From Adenanthera pavonina (taxonomy: Eukaryota; Streptophyta; Magnoliopsida; Fabales; Fabaceae), in the NCBI GenBank assembly GCA_026686845.1, contig JAIVEN010000012.1, positions 28,336,501 to 28,400,500 of the forward strand: a stretch of 64,000 nt of DNA, in the 5' to 3' direction. This document shows, one piece after another, positions 12,831 to 24,060 of the stretch. Position numbers and translations under genes: made by a program. Position 1 is the stretch's first letter. The number at the start of each line of letters is the position of its first letter. The notes beneath the pieces are model-generated. The model saw only the letters and a list, made by a program, of their open reading frames with translations, made no database searches and was not told where the DNA came from.

Positions 12831-15122
12831 TTACCTCTTTCTAAGATGATGTTGAGCTTTAATTAGCATCTTGATAATTGCCAGCATCAGGAACCACATT
12901 AAGTCTTCTTCTGGTGGGTTTCTGTCGATTGATGCTACTTCCTCCGAGTCATTATTTGGGACTTCTTGCTTTGGTGCTTCTTCTATATTAAGTGTCTTGT
13001 ATCCTCTCATAATGTTTCTTTGCATCTCTTTGGCCCATCTTGTCCATTCATGGACCTTAAGTTCATCCGAACATTCCTCTAAGGAGTAACTTTCTTTATC
13101 ATTTCTAATTCTCATCTTAATAGAGGTCCAGAAGTTATCATCTGGTATCACATCTAATACTGCATCAACCCAAATGGAGTCATGATAATAAGCTCATTTT
13201 CTGGATGCTCGGTGTTTGAGGATTCTTACATTTGCCAGAAAGAGCTGCATCTATTCATGTGGTTTGAGGAGATTCCACTTATATACGAAGAGTTGTCTGA
13301 TGGACCACCTCAAATTGCTTTCTATATCATAATAAAAAGGAGATTCATCTCTGTCTATATTATTTAGTTCTTTAGGACATAATTATGGTATCAGTAGGTC
13401 CTCATCTAGTGCTTCATTATTCTAGTTTGTTGATTCTATCTCAAGAACTGCCTGATCCATTTCATTTTCTTTCTCTTTGATATGTCCATTTTATACATAT
13501 AAAATACCCACATTTAAGCTATAAATTGTATCTAAATATATTTACATTGATATATTTTAACATAATTTAACATATTTTTGTATTTCATGGTGTTATAGGC
13601 TTATTTGGAAGCATTCGGAGCAAAAATGTTACAAATCGTTCATGCTAAAAAGTTTCAATATCATTTGGTATTTTGATCATAACTCTCACATATGAACTTC
13701 GATTGAGGTGATTTAAGATGCATTGGAAAGATAAGACATAGATCTACAACTTTTATGTTTTGATTTTTCCCCAAATTTCAATGTTATCATGGTGAAAATT
13801 GAACTCAAAATATTAATATAAGCTTGTGACTTTCTGAAGTTGAACGAAGTAGTAATTGTAGCGTGGCATCCACCCGGCGCCGGGTCAAACCCACCCAGCG
13901 CCTGGTCAACGTGAATTTTCACATTTTCCTGCATTTTAGAAGCACCCAGCACCGTATTAATTGATTTTATGGTCACCCTGCGCCGGGTCAACCAATAGAG
14001 GTTCGTAAAAACATGTTTTTGACATGTTTTCATGATATTTTGGGCTTTTATGGGCTTCTATACTTTTTCTAAATAAGAAGACATGATATAAACATAAAAA
14101 AAGAGATTCAGAAACGTACTCAAAAGTCAGAGAACACGGTTTTAAACACATCTGAGAACAACTAGGAGCCTTTTATAGAGAAAGAACAAGGAGATTTTGG
14201 GAGCATTAGAGATAGATTCATTCTTCTACAATATAGCTCTATTTTCTTACTATTCTTATTATGATTTGGGATTTTAGTTCTGATTTGACTTTTATTTTTA
14301 TGAGTAACTAAATTTCCCAGTCAGGGGTAGGAATGTAGTCTGATTGGGATGTATTGGAGTTGTTTTTCTAGTTAAGACTCTGTTGATTTGTTCTTCAAGT
14401 TATATTTAATTTATCTTTTTATTATATTTATCTCTTTTGTTTGTTCATGTGGATTTTATGCCTGATCACTGTAGAATCTAATTAATGGGTAAACTTGATG
14501 GACTAAGAGGTGAATAGTGAACCTAGATCTAAAGAGATAAACATGAATAACTAATTTAGAGATAGAATTAGGAATTTATAGTGATATAAGTTGTAGTTTT
14601 CAAGTTTAATTAGGAATTTTAGTTGCATAAGAATGAATTAAATCATAATTAAATAAGGACTAATTGATCGAGAATTAATTAGAACGCTTTAGAAACAACA
14701 GTCACTATAATTATGCAGAGTCTAACTAAGAAATAAAATCTAATTATCTCATAAGGTGAATCTTGATGCTTTTAGAACTGAATCAGACTCAGACTTCATT
14801 TTGTTTTCTATTTCTTTCCTTTTAAATTTAAATTCTCAATTTGATTATCACTTGCTTTTGAGATTAAAAGTTTGAACTGATAAATTTACTATCTCTCTTG
14901 AGTTTGACCTCTGGAATACTTCGGAGACTTTTTATTACTGCAAACGACCATGTATACTTGTAGGATCTTGATCACTCTTGTTCTTCTTCACCTTCTTCAT
15001 TATCTTCTTCTTCCATTTCCACATCTTCTAACAGCTCATAATAGTCTTCTAAATCCTCATCTATTAGATTTTCAACTTCCAGTACATTCCAATTGAGATT
15101 TTGTACATCATTACCATTCATT
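12831..15122 (-). pseudogene. Extra ORF in the retrotransposon leader, upstream of gag (left copy, split by a solo LTR)
   Basis: In element orientation an ATG at 15122 opens a very acidic stretch (DEDLEDYYELLEDVEMEEED) that runs to the solo LTR at 14974. When one target duplication is counted, the same frame continues on the far side at 13472 and runs to 12831. Four in-frame stops interrupt it before the last open part of 106 codons (13151-12831), which contains FWTSIKMRIRND and RWAKEMQRNIMRGY. I recognise no family. It is not gag, pol or an envelope I know. A second copy at 22427-22990 keeps the same frame. Confidence 0.55.
13478..14974. mobile_element. Solo LTR, family 1 (CTCTT target duplication)
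   Basis: The sequence starts TGATATGTCC, ends GGATCTTGATCA and is flanked by CTCTT at 13473-13477 and 14975-14979. It is 1497 bp without an internal domain. It matches the solo LTR at 42385-43845 over its whole length, so the boundaries are confirmed twice. It lies inside the leader ORF of the chromovirus and is therefore younger than that element. Confidence 0.92.
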
Positions 15123-15311
15123 GGATAAGAAATTTCCCCTGTAGATTAAGATGATTCTTTAATCCACCCATTGTAATTAGAGATAGGAGTGTTACTGCTA
15201 GAAAACATATTTCCTGTCCTCAAAACAATAACTCATCACTATCAATCCTAACTATACAACCAAATGTTTTCTTAAGCTATAAGTTTCGGGTTGTCCTTAC
15301 CTGAATCTTAT

Positions 15312-15323
15312 GCTTTGATACCA
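15312..15323 (-). promoter_or_regulatory. Primer binding site (initiator tRNA-Met type)
   Basis: The minus strand reads TGGTATCAAAGC. This differs at one base from the usual plant initiator-Met primer site TGGTATCAGAGC. It lies 4 bp from the inner end of the LTR, as expected for priming minus-strand DNA. Confidence 0.8.
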
Positions 15324-15327
15324 AAAA

Positions 15328-17721
15328 TGTCAAATCTTAACCTTAGGAACCATTTAGTATTTATCTTTAGTGGTTTGAGTTCCAATTAGATGCATTTGGA
15401 AGCAAATTTGGGCCAAATTCGAAAAATTACCAAAAATTACTATTCATTTGGTAATTATAATAATTTGACTGAATATTGAAAAATCATAACTAATTCTAGA
15501 AAACTCGTTTAAGGGTGGTTCAAATTACTAAATTCGTATCTTAAAATACTCTTTGAGGAAAAAATATTAATTTGGAATTACATTAGGCAACTTGCTACAG
15601 TAAATTTCCTGAATTTACTTGCAATTTTACCTTAATTTTTTCAAATTTCATTCTACAAAATTCCATAATGTCATACTCTCAATAGTAGTCACATGACACG
15701 TAAAATTTATCCAAAATAGACTTTTATTCATTATCTAAGAGTCACATATAACTTACATAATTGTAACATAAAATGTCATTGAACTTGATATTACATAGGC
15801 ATCCAAAATATCCTTCCTATTTCTAAATATTTCTTGATGAATCCTCCTTTATCTCCTTACTTTACTTTTTACATGATTTGGACCTAATCATGGTTAGATA
15901 TTTGGTGGGATGAGATTTAAGAAAATTCTAATAACATCATAATCCCATTCTTAGCATAATATTTAAAAATAATTGTAAGAAACATGATTTCATTTTGGCA
16001 TGGTAACATTTAAGATCAAAATGCATCTTTTAGCATGTTCATCATGTTCTTCACATATTTGTGCTTGTTCATACAAAATTTATAGCATTTCATCATTCTG
16101 TCACCATTTTGATCCAACATCATCATTATATTCATAACATAAACATGTTTTCTACCTACCAATTATAGAAATACAAGATCTAAACAACTATATAGAAATA
16201 TAATGTAAGAAAGGGAAAAGATGTTACCTTAAACTTGCAAACCTTCCTCTCTTCTTCTCCTCCTTCTCTCTATAACTCACTCTCTCATTAATATATGATG
16301 AATTTTCGAATTTGGTGTGAAGAATAGAGGGGAGGAAGAGCTTATTTATAGACAACAAGAAGCAACTCCATTCATTGGATTAAATTTTGATCCAAGGGCT
16401 AAAATTACATTACATCACCTCTTTTCTCTACCATACACATAATTTCTTCACATAATTGTTATCTAATTAATTTTTCCTCTCTTGTCATTAATTTGGATGC
16501 CACTTTTATCTCCAAATAAGGTAAATATTGCATCATTATGCTCATATCAACTTACTTCATCCAAGTTTCCAATTCTGACACCTAATCTTTGAAATAGTAT
16601 CATGCATGGTGGTTAATTCTTCTCCACTTCTTTTTCTTCTTATTTGCTCACCATTTTGAGGCCAAATTCATCCCAAGATGATTCCTTTAATTATTTGGGC
16701 TTAAACCATTTAATTCTAGGCCCAATTTCAACATATACCGGGTTTTGGACTCCGATTATATAAATTTTGTCTGGTAAAATTTTTTATGCATAAATATATT
16801 TAAAATATGAATTTCAAACTCATTATATCCTTAATTAATCATTTCTAAGCCTATATAATTTATTTTAGAAAATATTTTACCTTATTGAGTTCTAACCGAA
16901 AATATAGATAAAATTAGTCCTGGTTAATTTTTCTTGCAACCTCTATGCTTGGATAATTATTATAAACATTCTAAAATTATTTTAGACTTATTCTTGATTA
17001 TTTCATAGTCTATAGGGTCACCTATAATTCAGTTAGTTTGGAAATCAGGTGAATTGGGCTTATTGGGCCCTTTATCATTTCTTGACCTAATTTGAACTAT
17101 TCTTATCAATAATACTTCTGGGCTTCCAAAAATTATCCCTAACCTATTAGGGTTTTCTACACCTTTACTGGGCTTCCATGAAAGGTACTCTTGGACTATT
17201 AAGAAACTAGTGCGGTCTTACTGGGCCCGGACTTCGATTTTATCCCAATATCCATTATACCGATTTTATGGCTATTTAAACTTTATAGAAAAATCTAGTA
17301 TTTTTTTTTATGCCATAATATATCTGAGTTTCTTGATTTAGACTTATTTTCCAATTCTTATTAATTTACAGATTATGGAACTTCCAGCCAATTTTCTGCC
17401 TAATATATCTATTTTTTTGTTTTGTTTATTAGAGTATAATTTCTTACGATAATTTTCCTAAATCATCTCCTATAATCAGTCTTAGCAAATACTGAATAGA
17501 TAATTTGTCTGAGGAAATGACATCTATGTCTCCATTTTTTTCTTTTTGCTAATAATTAATATTTTCAATAATGCTATCCAACTTTTTTTGTCCCTGATCA
17601 TCCTTTGCAATTTAGTCCCTGGTTTCATTTACATAAGATATTTTTAAACTCTTTTAATTCTAATTATGCAACAATTCTCTAAACCAGAATTCAAATAAAA
17701 TCATAAAATTTAGATGTTACA
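15328..17721 (-). mobile_element. Full LTR of the chromovirus (2394 bp)
   Basis: Read on the plus strand it starts TGTCAAATC (15328) and ends GATGTTACA (17721), so on the minus strand it starts TGTAACATC and ends in CA. A polypurine tract abuts its right side and a primer site its left side. It therefore acts as 3' LTR for the body on the right and as 5' LTR for the leader on the left. The segment 17090-17721 matches 23010-23667. No coding sequence was seen in it. Confidence 0.87.
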
Positions 17722-17738
17722 TTTCTCTCCCCCTTAAA
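17722..17738 (-). promoter_or_regulatory. Polypurine tract
   Basis: The minus strand reads TTTAAGGGGGAGAGAAA directly before the LTR start TGTAACATC. This is the usual position and composition of the plus-strand primer of Ty3-type elements. Confidence 0.85.
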
Positions 17739-17744
17739 TAAAAT

Positions 17745-18245
17745 TTCGTCCTCGAAATTTGGAACATACATTTCTTAGAATAGTTGTCTCATGTCATCCT
17801 TCATTTCCCAAATGACTTCCTCAGGAGATAAACCTTTCTAGATCACCTTTACCAGAGGGATATTCTTGTTTCTTAGCTGCTTGACTTGAAAGTCAATGAT
17901 TTTCTTTAGTTTTACCTCATAAGATAGATTATCTTGCAAATTAACATATTCATATTCTATAATATGTGAAGGGTTTGACTGGTATTTCTTTAATCAGGAA
18001 ACATGGAAGATATTATGAATTTGGCTTAGATTAGGGGGTAAGGCCAATTAGTAGGCTACAGGTTTGACTTTGGAAAAGATTTCAAAGAGTCCAATATACT
18101 TTGGGTTAAGCTTTTTACTTTTCAGAGATCGACCTACTCCAGTTGTAGGGGATACCCTGAGAAAAACATGATCTCCTTCTTGAAATTCTGACGACTTTCT
18201 TCTCCTATCAAAATAACTTTTCTGTGTGCTTTGAGCCATTAACAA
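17745..18245 (-). pseudogene. Integrase C-terminal part and chromodomain, broken
   Basis: The minus strand from 18245 gives YFDRRRKSSEFQEGDHVFLR and LNPKYIGLFEI, the integrase tail with the GPF/Y-like region (here IGLFEI). It continues as SQIHNIFHVS and then QLRNKNIPLVKVI-KGLSPEEVIWEMKDD, which matches the chromovirus chromodomain pattern. Two Trp-like positions have become stops (after FHVS and VKVI). The coding region ends next to the polypurine tract, as in the Tekay/Del group. Chromodomains of this type are thought to steer integration into heterochromatin. Confidence 0.85.
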
Positions 18246-18326
18246 TTTCTTTCTTATTAATTCAATATGTTTTGAGGTCTAATCTACTAAGTCTAGACCT
18301 AGTAATTTCCTTCCCCCAAGTTCTAC

Positions 18327-19090
18327 CTAACATAAGGGGGACCTGCACTTCCTTCCATACAAAGTCTCATAAGGAGCCATCTCAATACTGGAATGATAAC
18401 TATTATTGTAAGCAAATTCTGCTAATGGCAAGTATGTATCCCAGTTTCCTTTCATTTCCAAAACACAAGCTCTTAACATGTCTTCAAGAGTTTGAATGAT
18501 TCTTTCTGTCTGCCCATCAGTTTGAGGGCGGTAAGTTATGCTAAATCTTAACCTAGTACCTAAAGCCTTTTGCAATGATGTCCAAAAATTTGAAGTAAAC
18601 CTCGGATCTTTATATGAAATAATGCTATTGGATGTACCATGAAGTCTAAATATTTCTTTGATGTATAGCTGTGTTAATTTATCTAAGGTATATGTAGACT
18701 TCATAGCTAAAAAGTGGGTAGTTTTTGTAAGTCTATCCACAATTACCCAAATAGCATCATATTCAGATGACGTTCTAGGCAAACCCATTATGAAATCTAT
18801 TGAAATACTATCCCATTTCCATTCTGGGATATCCAAAGGTTGTAATAATCTTGCAGGTTTTTGGTGTTCAACTTTTACTTTTTGGCAAGTTAAACATTTA
18901 GCAACAAATTGAGTAATATCAGTTTTCATTCTAGACCACCAGAATAATTTCTTTAAATCATGATACATTTTGTTGTAATTCCCGCATGAATAGTATAGTT
19001 ACACTGATGAGCTTCTATCATTATCTTTTCTTTTATTTCGCTTATTATAGGTACATAGATTCTTTGTTGAAATCTCATTAGACCATCCTC
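18327..19090 (-). pseudogene. Integrase core, catalytically altered
   Basis: The open part 18968-18327 begins in the zinc-binding region (VAKCLTCQKVK) and covers the DDE core. The first Asp is in SIDFIMGLPRT, the conserved PQTDGQTER follows, and the Glu is in the same helix. The second catalytic Asp, normally the first D of SDRDPRF, has become Tyr (SYKDPRF), so this integrase should be inactive. Upstream to 19090 the frame is broken. The enzyme family inserts retrotransposon DNA into the genome. Confidence 0.9.
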
Positions 19091-19100
19091 TCTTGATTCC

Positions 19101-19955
19101 TCAAATCTTGGGGCTTGTCCCTACTTCATTCTTTCCTTGACTACTTAAGAATTCATCTTTTTGCTGGGCTTCTTTGATTTCTTTCCATAATTCCATTTCG
19201 ATCCTAGTTCTGCCAATTTGTTTTTCATTCATCATTATTTCACTAGCAAGAGCTAAATCTCTAAATTTTTCTATTAGCTCTTGTTCTTTAATCATCATGG
19301 TGGCTATGTGAATAAATTTTTTACTTAGAGCATCGGCCACTACATTGGCTCTTTCTGGATGGTAATTAATGGTCGGATCATAATTCTTCAATAATTCCAT
19401 CCATCTTCTTTGCCTCATATTGAGTTCCTTTTGGTCTTGTAAATATTTGAGGTTCTTGTGGTCACAATAAATTTCTACTTTCACAACATAAAGATAATGC
19501 CTCTAGATCTTTAGAGCATGTATGATAGCCGTAAGTTCTAAATCTTGTGTGGGATAGTTTTCTTCATGAGGTTTTAATTATCTAGAAGCATAGGCTACAA
19601 CTCTACCTTACTGCATTAATACACAACCAAAACCATATTTACTTGCATCACTATAGACCATATAGGTCATATGTGGTTCAGGTATGATTAATATAGGAGG
19701 GGAGGTTATCCTTTTCTTGAGTTCTTGAAAACTATTTTCACAATTATGATCCCACACAAAAGAATGATCTTTTCTAGTAAGTTGAGTAAGCGGCAAAGCA
19801 ATTAAAGAAAAGTTTTGAACGAACCTTCTATAATATCCTGCTAAACCCAAGAAACTTCTTACTTCAGTTATAGTTTTGGGTCTTTGCCATTGTAATACAA
19901 CGTCCACTTTGCTTGGATCTACTTCGACCTCTTCTTTGGATACTACATGCCCCAA
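19101..19955 (-). pseudogene. RNase H region of the chromovirus polyprotein, broken
   Basis: The minus-strand segment 19955-19608 covers the connection domain (SFLGLAGYYRRFVQNFS) and the RNase H start (YSDASKYGFGCVLMQ). The next segment, 19484-19101, gives VEIYCDHKNLKYLQDQKELN and the conserved VVADALSKK. Several stops separate the two segments between 19608 and 19484. RNase H removes the RNA strand during reverse transcription. Confidence 0.9.
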
Positions 19956-20039
19956 AAATCAGACTTTTATGAGCCAAAACTCACACTTGCCAAGTTTAGA
20001 ATATGGTTTCTTTTCCTTCAAGGTTTTTAGAACGATTCT

Positions 20040-20888
20040 CAAATGCTTCTCATGCTTTTCATAAGATTTGGAATATACAAGTATATCATCAATAAAGACC
20101 ACAACAAATTGATCTAAATAAGGTCAAAAAAAATTTATTCATATAGTCCATAAAAATAGTTGGTGCATTAGTAAGACCAAATGACATAACTACGAATTCA
20201 TAATGCCCATATCTTGTCATGAAAGCAGTCTTTAGAACATCCTCCACTTTAACCCTTAATTGGTGATAGTCAGATCTTAAGTCAATTTTTGAAAATACAC
20301 TGGCTCCTACCAGTTGATCTAGCATATAATCAATTCTAGGTAAAGGGTATTTGTTTATGGTTACCTTATTAAGTTCTTTATAATCTATACACAATCTAAG
20401 GCTTCCATCCTTTTTACAAACAGCATAGGAGCACCCCAAGATAAGACACTTGGTCTGTTAAAACCCTTCTCCAATAGTTCCTCTATTTGTTTCTTTAACT
20501 CTATCATTTCATTCGGATCCATTCTATAAGGTGCTTTGGAAACGAGTCTTGTTCTAGGTATAATGTCAATGTTGAATTCTAATTCTCTTTCTGGGGGTAG
20601 ACTGGTGATTTCCTTAGGAAAAACTTCAGGAAATTCTTTTATTACTAGGATCTCTTCAATTCCTTCTTCTATTTCAACCTTAACAGAGAAGAAAACTAGA
20701 TATCCTTGACATCCTTTCTCTAGGTATTTCTTTGCTTGAGTAGTCGTCAAACAGTTTAGCTTAGCCTCAGTATTTGGAATTATTTTAGGGGTAGGCAAAA
20801 TTAAGGTCTTATTTTTACAATCAAGAAGGGCATTATTGGCAGATAACCAATTCATACAAACAATAACATCAATGTCAAAAAAGGGCAA
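20040..20888 (-). pseudogene. Reverse transcriptase of the chromovirus, broken
   Basis: The minus strand from 20888 gives the protease-RT linker (VIKEFPEVFPKEITSLPPER) and APYRMDPNEM. After a frame change near 20420 it gives RLCIDYKELNKVTINKYPLP, then FSKIDLRSDYHQ, FGLTNAPTIF and finally FVVVFIDDILVYS near 20100-20060. Both Asp of the active-site xxDD are kept. At least two frame changes (near 20420 and 20120) and stops below 20040 break the protein. Confidence 0.92.
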
Positions 20889-21140
20889 ACAAATCGAATC
20901 AATGGTGGTGCAGGAATGTTTATACTAGACAGTGCAATTCAAGCACACATGGGAGGTGATGGTTTTAACCCCAATAGGGGTAAAAACATGTAAATCATAA
21001 GACATTATAGTAATTACTAGCTCTAATTTCCCAGCACAATCATAGGATATGAATGAGTGACTAGCACATGAATCAAATAGAGCATTTACAAGATAATCAT
21101 TTATCTTAATCGTACCTTCGATCATTTCAGGTGACTTCCT
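20889..21140 (-). pseudogene. Retroviral-type aspartic protease, active site altered
   Basis: The minus-strand segment 21125-20925 reads MIEGTIKINDYLVNALFDSC followed by ASHSFIS. The catalytic motif of this family is D-S/T-G. Here Gly is replaced by Cys (LFDSCASHS), so the protease is probably inactive. It sits between the Gag zinc knuckle and reverse transcriptase, the normal place in the polyprotein. Confidence 0.85.
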
Positions 21141-21199
21141 AGCCTTTTGCTGGTTGAGAGCAAAAACTCTCCCTTGGGCTTACGGTTTAGTATTGTTCA

Positions 21200-22211
21200 T
21201 CTCCATTGTGCAGTCCCTTGCAAAATGTCTAGCTTTCCCACATTTAAAGCAGCAATTTTGTCCTATGAGGCACGGTTTTTCACCATGATCCTTCCCACAT
21301 TGACCACAAGTAAATCCAAAGGCATTCCTTTGATTGCCAAGGCCATTCCTTTTCCCAAATCTCTTAAACCTCTTATTCTTATTCCAAGCCTTCTTATTCT
21401 TATTCGTCCTGCTTCTTTAGCTGGCCTTTTAACACTTATAGGTTCAACAGTTTGAACAAACTTATGATTTAGACTATTTTTCTATAAACCTGCTTACCTC
21501 CACCAGATGGTTGAAAATTCTAATCTGCATTGGAACCACCATTTCTCTGATGGCTAGCCTCAAACCTCTTTCTAACATTTCCATCTTCCATCTTTCATCA
21601 TTCCCTTGCTGTAAATAAGTACAGTACCTCAAAAATCGGATGAATCGTGCTACATACTCATCTACAGATTCATTTTCTTGTTGCCTTATAGTAATGAATT
21701 CTGCTTCTTTCTCATTGCTTACTGACCTTGGAAAATATTTCTCATGGAACTGTTCTAGAAATATTTCCCAAGTAATAAGGACATTCCTTCCTTGGAGAAT
21801 TAACTTTGTATTGTTCCACCAGCGATCTGCCTCTTTTTCTAACATATGAGTAGCTAATAGTGCTTTTATTTCTGTTTCACAACCTATAACCTTGAAGATC
21901 TTTTCAAACTTAGCAATCCAATCTTCAGCCACTTGTACATCAAACTTTCCATCAAATGAGGGAGGCTGATGCTTATATAATTGGATTACCACTTGTTGTT
22001 GATCAAATTCTTGTACTCTTGGTGGGCTAGGTTGTCTTGGTGGATTTTGTTGTGGTGGTGGATTTATATTTCTTTGGGTATTTACAGCCTCTTGTAAGCG
22101 TTCTATTGCTTGCTGTTGTTGGTTGAGCTGATTAAGGATTACTTGTAAAGGATCTACTTGAGGTCCTCCTCATCCTCTTGTTGATAGTCTTCCTCGTCTT
22201 ATGTTCACCAT
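21200..22211 (-). pseudogene. Gag of the chromovirus with zinc knuckle
   Basis: The likely start is the minus-strand ATG at 22211 (MVNIRRGRLSTRG), followed by a Gln/Pro-rich stretch. From 21992 to 21474 the retrotransposon Gag fold is recognisable: HQPPSFDGKFD, AEDWIAKFEKIF, LEKEADRWW, FLEQFHEKYFP, FITIRQQENESVDEYVARF. A CCHC knuckle follows at about 21252-21211 (CFKCGKARHFARDC). A stop near 22170 and frame changes around 21470 break it. Gag forms the particle that packages element RNA. Confidence 0.9.
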
Positions 22212-22329
22212 TTTATCTATTCAAAATAAACAAGGATCCATTTCACACCACAACATATAATACAATCATTTATTCATTATACCAGATATTTTATATCAAG
22301 CATCCATATATGTTGCATAGCATTTCATT

Positions 22330-22994
22330 CTATCTTCGAACTTAGTTACTTAAGACTGCTCTATTTATAGTGATAAAATTTGCAGTTCCTTGTCACAATA
22401 CTAACTAAACATATTTTTATCTCTTTCTAAGATTCTGTGAAGCTTTCATCAGCATCCTGATGATTGCCAGCATTAGGAACCAATAAGTCTTCTTCTAGTG
22501 GGTTTCCGTCGATTGATACTACTTCCTCCGAGTCATTATTTGGGACTTCCTGCTCTGGTGCTTCTTCAGCATTAAGTGTCATGTATCCTCTCATAATGTT
22601 TCTTTCTATATCTTTAGCCCATCTTCTCCGTTCATGGACCTTAAGTTCATCCAAGCATTCCTCTACGGAGTAACCTTCTTCGTCATTTCTAATTCTCATC
22701 TTAATAGAGGTCCAGAAGTTATCGTTTGGTATCACATCTAATACTGCATCAACCCAAATGGAGTCATGATAATAAGCTCATTTTTTGGTTGCTCGGTGTT
22801 TGAGGATTCTTACATTTACCAGAAAGAGCTGCATCTGTTTATGTGATTCGAGGAGATTCCACCTATGTATGAAGAGTTGTCCGATGGATCACCTCATATT
22901 GTTTTTTGTATCATAGTAAAAAGGAGGTCAATCTCTGTCTATATTATTTTGTTCTTTAGGACATAATTGTGGTACCAACAGGTCCTCATCTAGT
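22330..22994 (-). pseudogene. Leader ORF of the chromovirus (right copy)
   Basis: This is a second, diverged copy of the sequence at 12737-13472, lying 120 bp upstream of gag in element orientation. The open part, 22735-22427 (102 codons), aligns with the left copy without gaps over about 85 residues. Examples are DNFWTSIKMRIRND, EECLDELKVHE and EVPNNDSEEV. The N-terminal acidic part has been lost together with most of the adjoining LTR. Function unknown. Confidence 0.55.
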
Positions 22995-23002
22995 TATTCT
23001 TT

Positions 23003-23667
23003 TTTGAACTAGTTTGAATTATTATTGTCAATAATACTTCTGGGCTTCCAAAAATCATCCATAGTCTATTAGAGTTTTCTACACCTTTATTAGGCCTCCA
23101 TGAAAGGTACTCTTGGCCTATTAAGAAGTTGGTGTAGTCTTATTGGACTCAGACTCTGATTTTGGCCCAATATCTATTAGACCGATTCTATGGCTATTTA
23201 AACTTTATAAAAAAATCCAGTATTTCTTTTTATGCCATAATATATCTGAGTTTCCTGATTCAGACTTATTTTTTAATTCTTATTAATTTATAGATTATAG
23301 AATTTCAGGCTAATTTTCTACTAAATATATCTATTTTCTAGTTTTACTTATTAGAGTATAATTTTTTATGAAAATTTTTCTGAATCATCTCCTATAATTA
23401 GTCTTAACAAATATTGAATAGATTGAACAGATATAATTTATTTGAGGAAATGACATCTATGTTCCTTTTTTATCTTTTTACTAATAATTAATATTTTCAA
23501 TTATACTATCCAACTTTTTTACAATTTAGTCACTAATCATTCTTTGCAATTTAATCCCTAATTTAATTCACATAAAATATTTTTAAACTCCTTCAATTCT
23601 AATTATGCAGCCATACTCAACCAAAATTCAAACAAAATCATGAAATTTATGAAATTTAGATGTTACA
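23003..23667 (-). mobile_element. Partial 5' LTR of the chromovirus
   Basis: This matches 17090-17721 and ends with the same GATGTTACA terminus at 23667. About 1.75 kb of LTR plus the primer site are missing between it and the leader, so a deletion removed the inner LTR end. Confidence 0.82.
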
Positions 23668-24060
23668 CTCTCTTCCTCCACATTCCGACACTCCCCATTC
23701 TTCCTCTTCGCGGCTCTTGCCTGGGTTACCAGATATCGTTGGGTCGCCCGTGGTTGCGCAATGTACTACTTCCTCTCTTCATTGGGTTATCGGAGCTCAC
23801 GCATGGGTCTGTGTCTCCGGCCGTGGGTTGCGCGTGGGTCACTCCCTTCTCCATATGCTTCGTGGGTTTATGCTTGCGGGTTGTGGTGGCTAGCTAATAT
23901 CTGGGGAAATTCGGCTGTGAGCTGTGTGTGTGGTTCACCAGAGCTTTGTGGGTCTCTCCCTTCTTCATCTACTCTATGGGTCTTCTCCATCTCTGCCTCG
24001 TGGGTCTCTCTCTGCTCTGGTATGTTGTTTATATGCTTTTTTTTTCGGAGATTTGATAAC
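23668..24060 (+). other. GC-rich segment, possibly a captured 5' exon or UTR
   Basis: The segment is much richer in G+C and CpG than its surroundings, with repeated words such as TGGGTCTCTC and CGTGGGT. Several overlapping ORFs are open, but none resembles a protein I know. It sits just upstream of the MATE fragment inside the CACTA element, so it may be the 5' region of a captured gene. The step in composition itself is clear. Confidence 0.4.

Larger units (their letters stand above)
12720..23667 (-). mobile_element. Decayed Ty3-type chromovirus (Tekay/Del-like) with irregular ends
   Basis: On the minus strand the order is partial LTR (23667-23003), leader with an extra ORF (22994-22330), gag (from 22211), protease, reverse transcriptase, RNase H, integrase, chromodomain (to about 17745), polypurine tract, full LTR (17721-15328), then a tRNA-type primer site and a second copy of the leader (to about 12737). 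This domain order and the C-terminal chromodomain place it among chromoviruses. The long LTR and initiator-Met-type primer site suit the Tekay/Del group. LTR-leader-body-LTR-leader is not a normal single insertion and points to recombination between two copies. CTCTC occurs on both sides (12715, 23668) but may be chance. Confidence 0.85.

Noticed and set aside
12715..23672. CTCTC on both sides of the chromovirus as a target duplication
   Set aside because: The left copy does not abut an LTR end and the surroundings are CT-rich. It may be coincidence, so it was not used as proof of borders.
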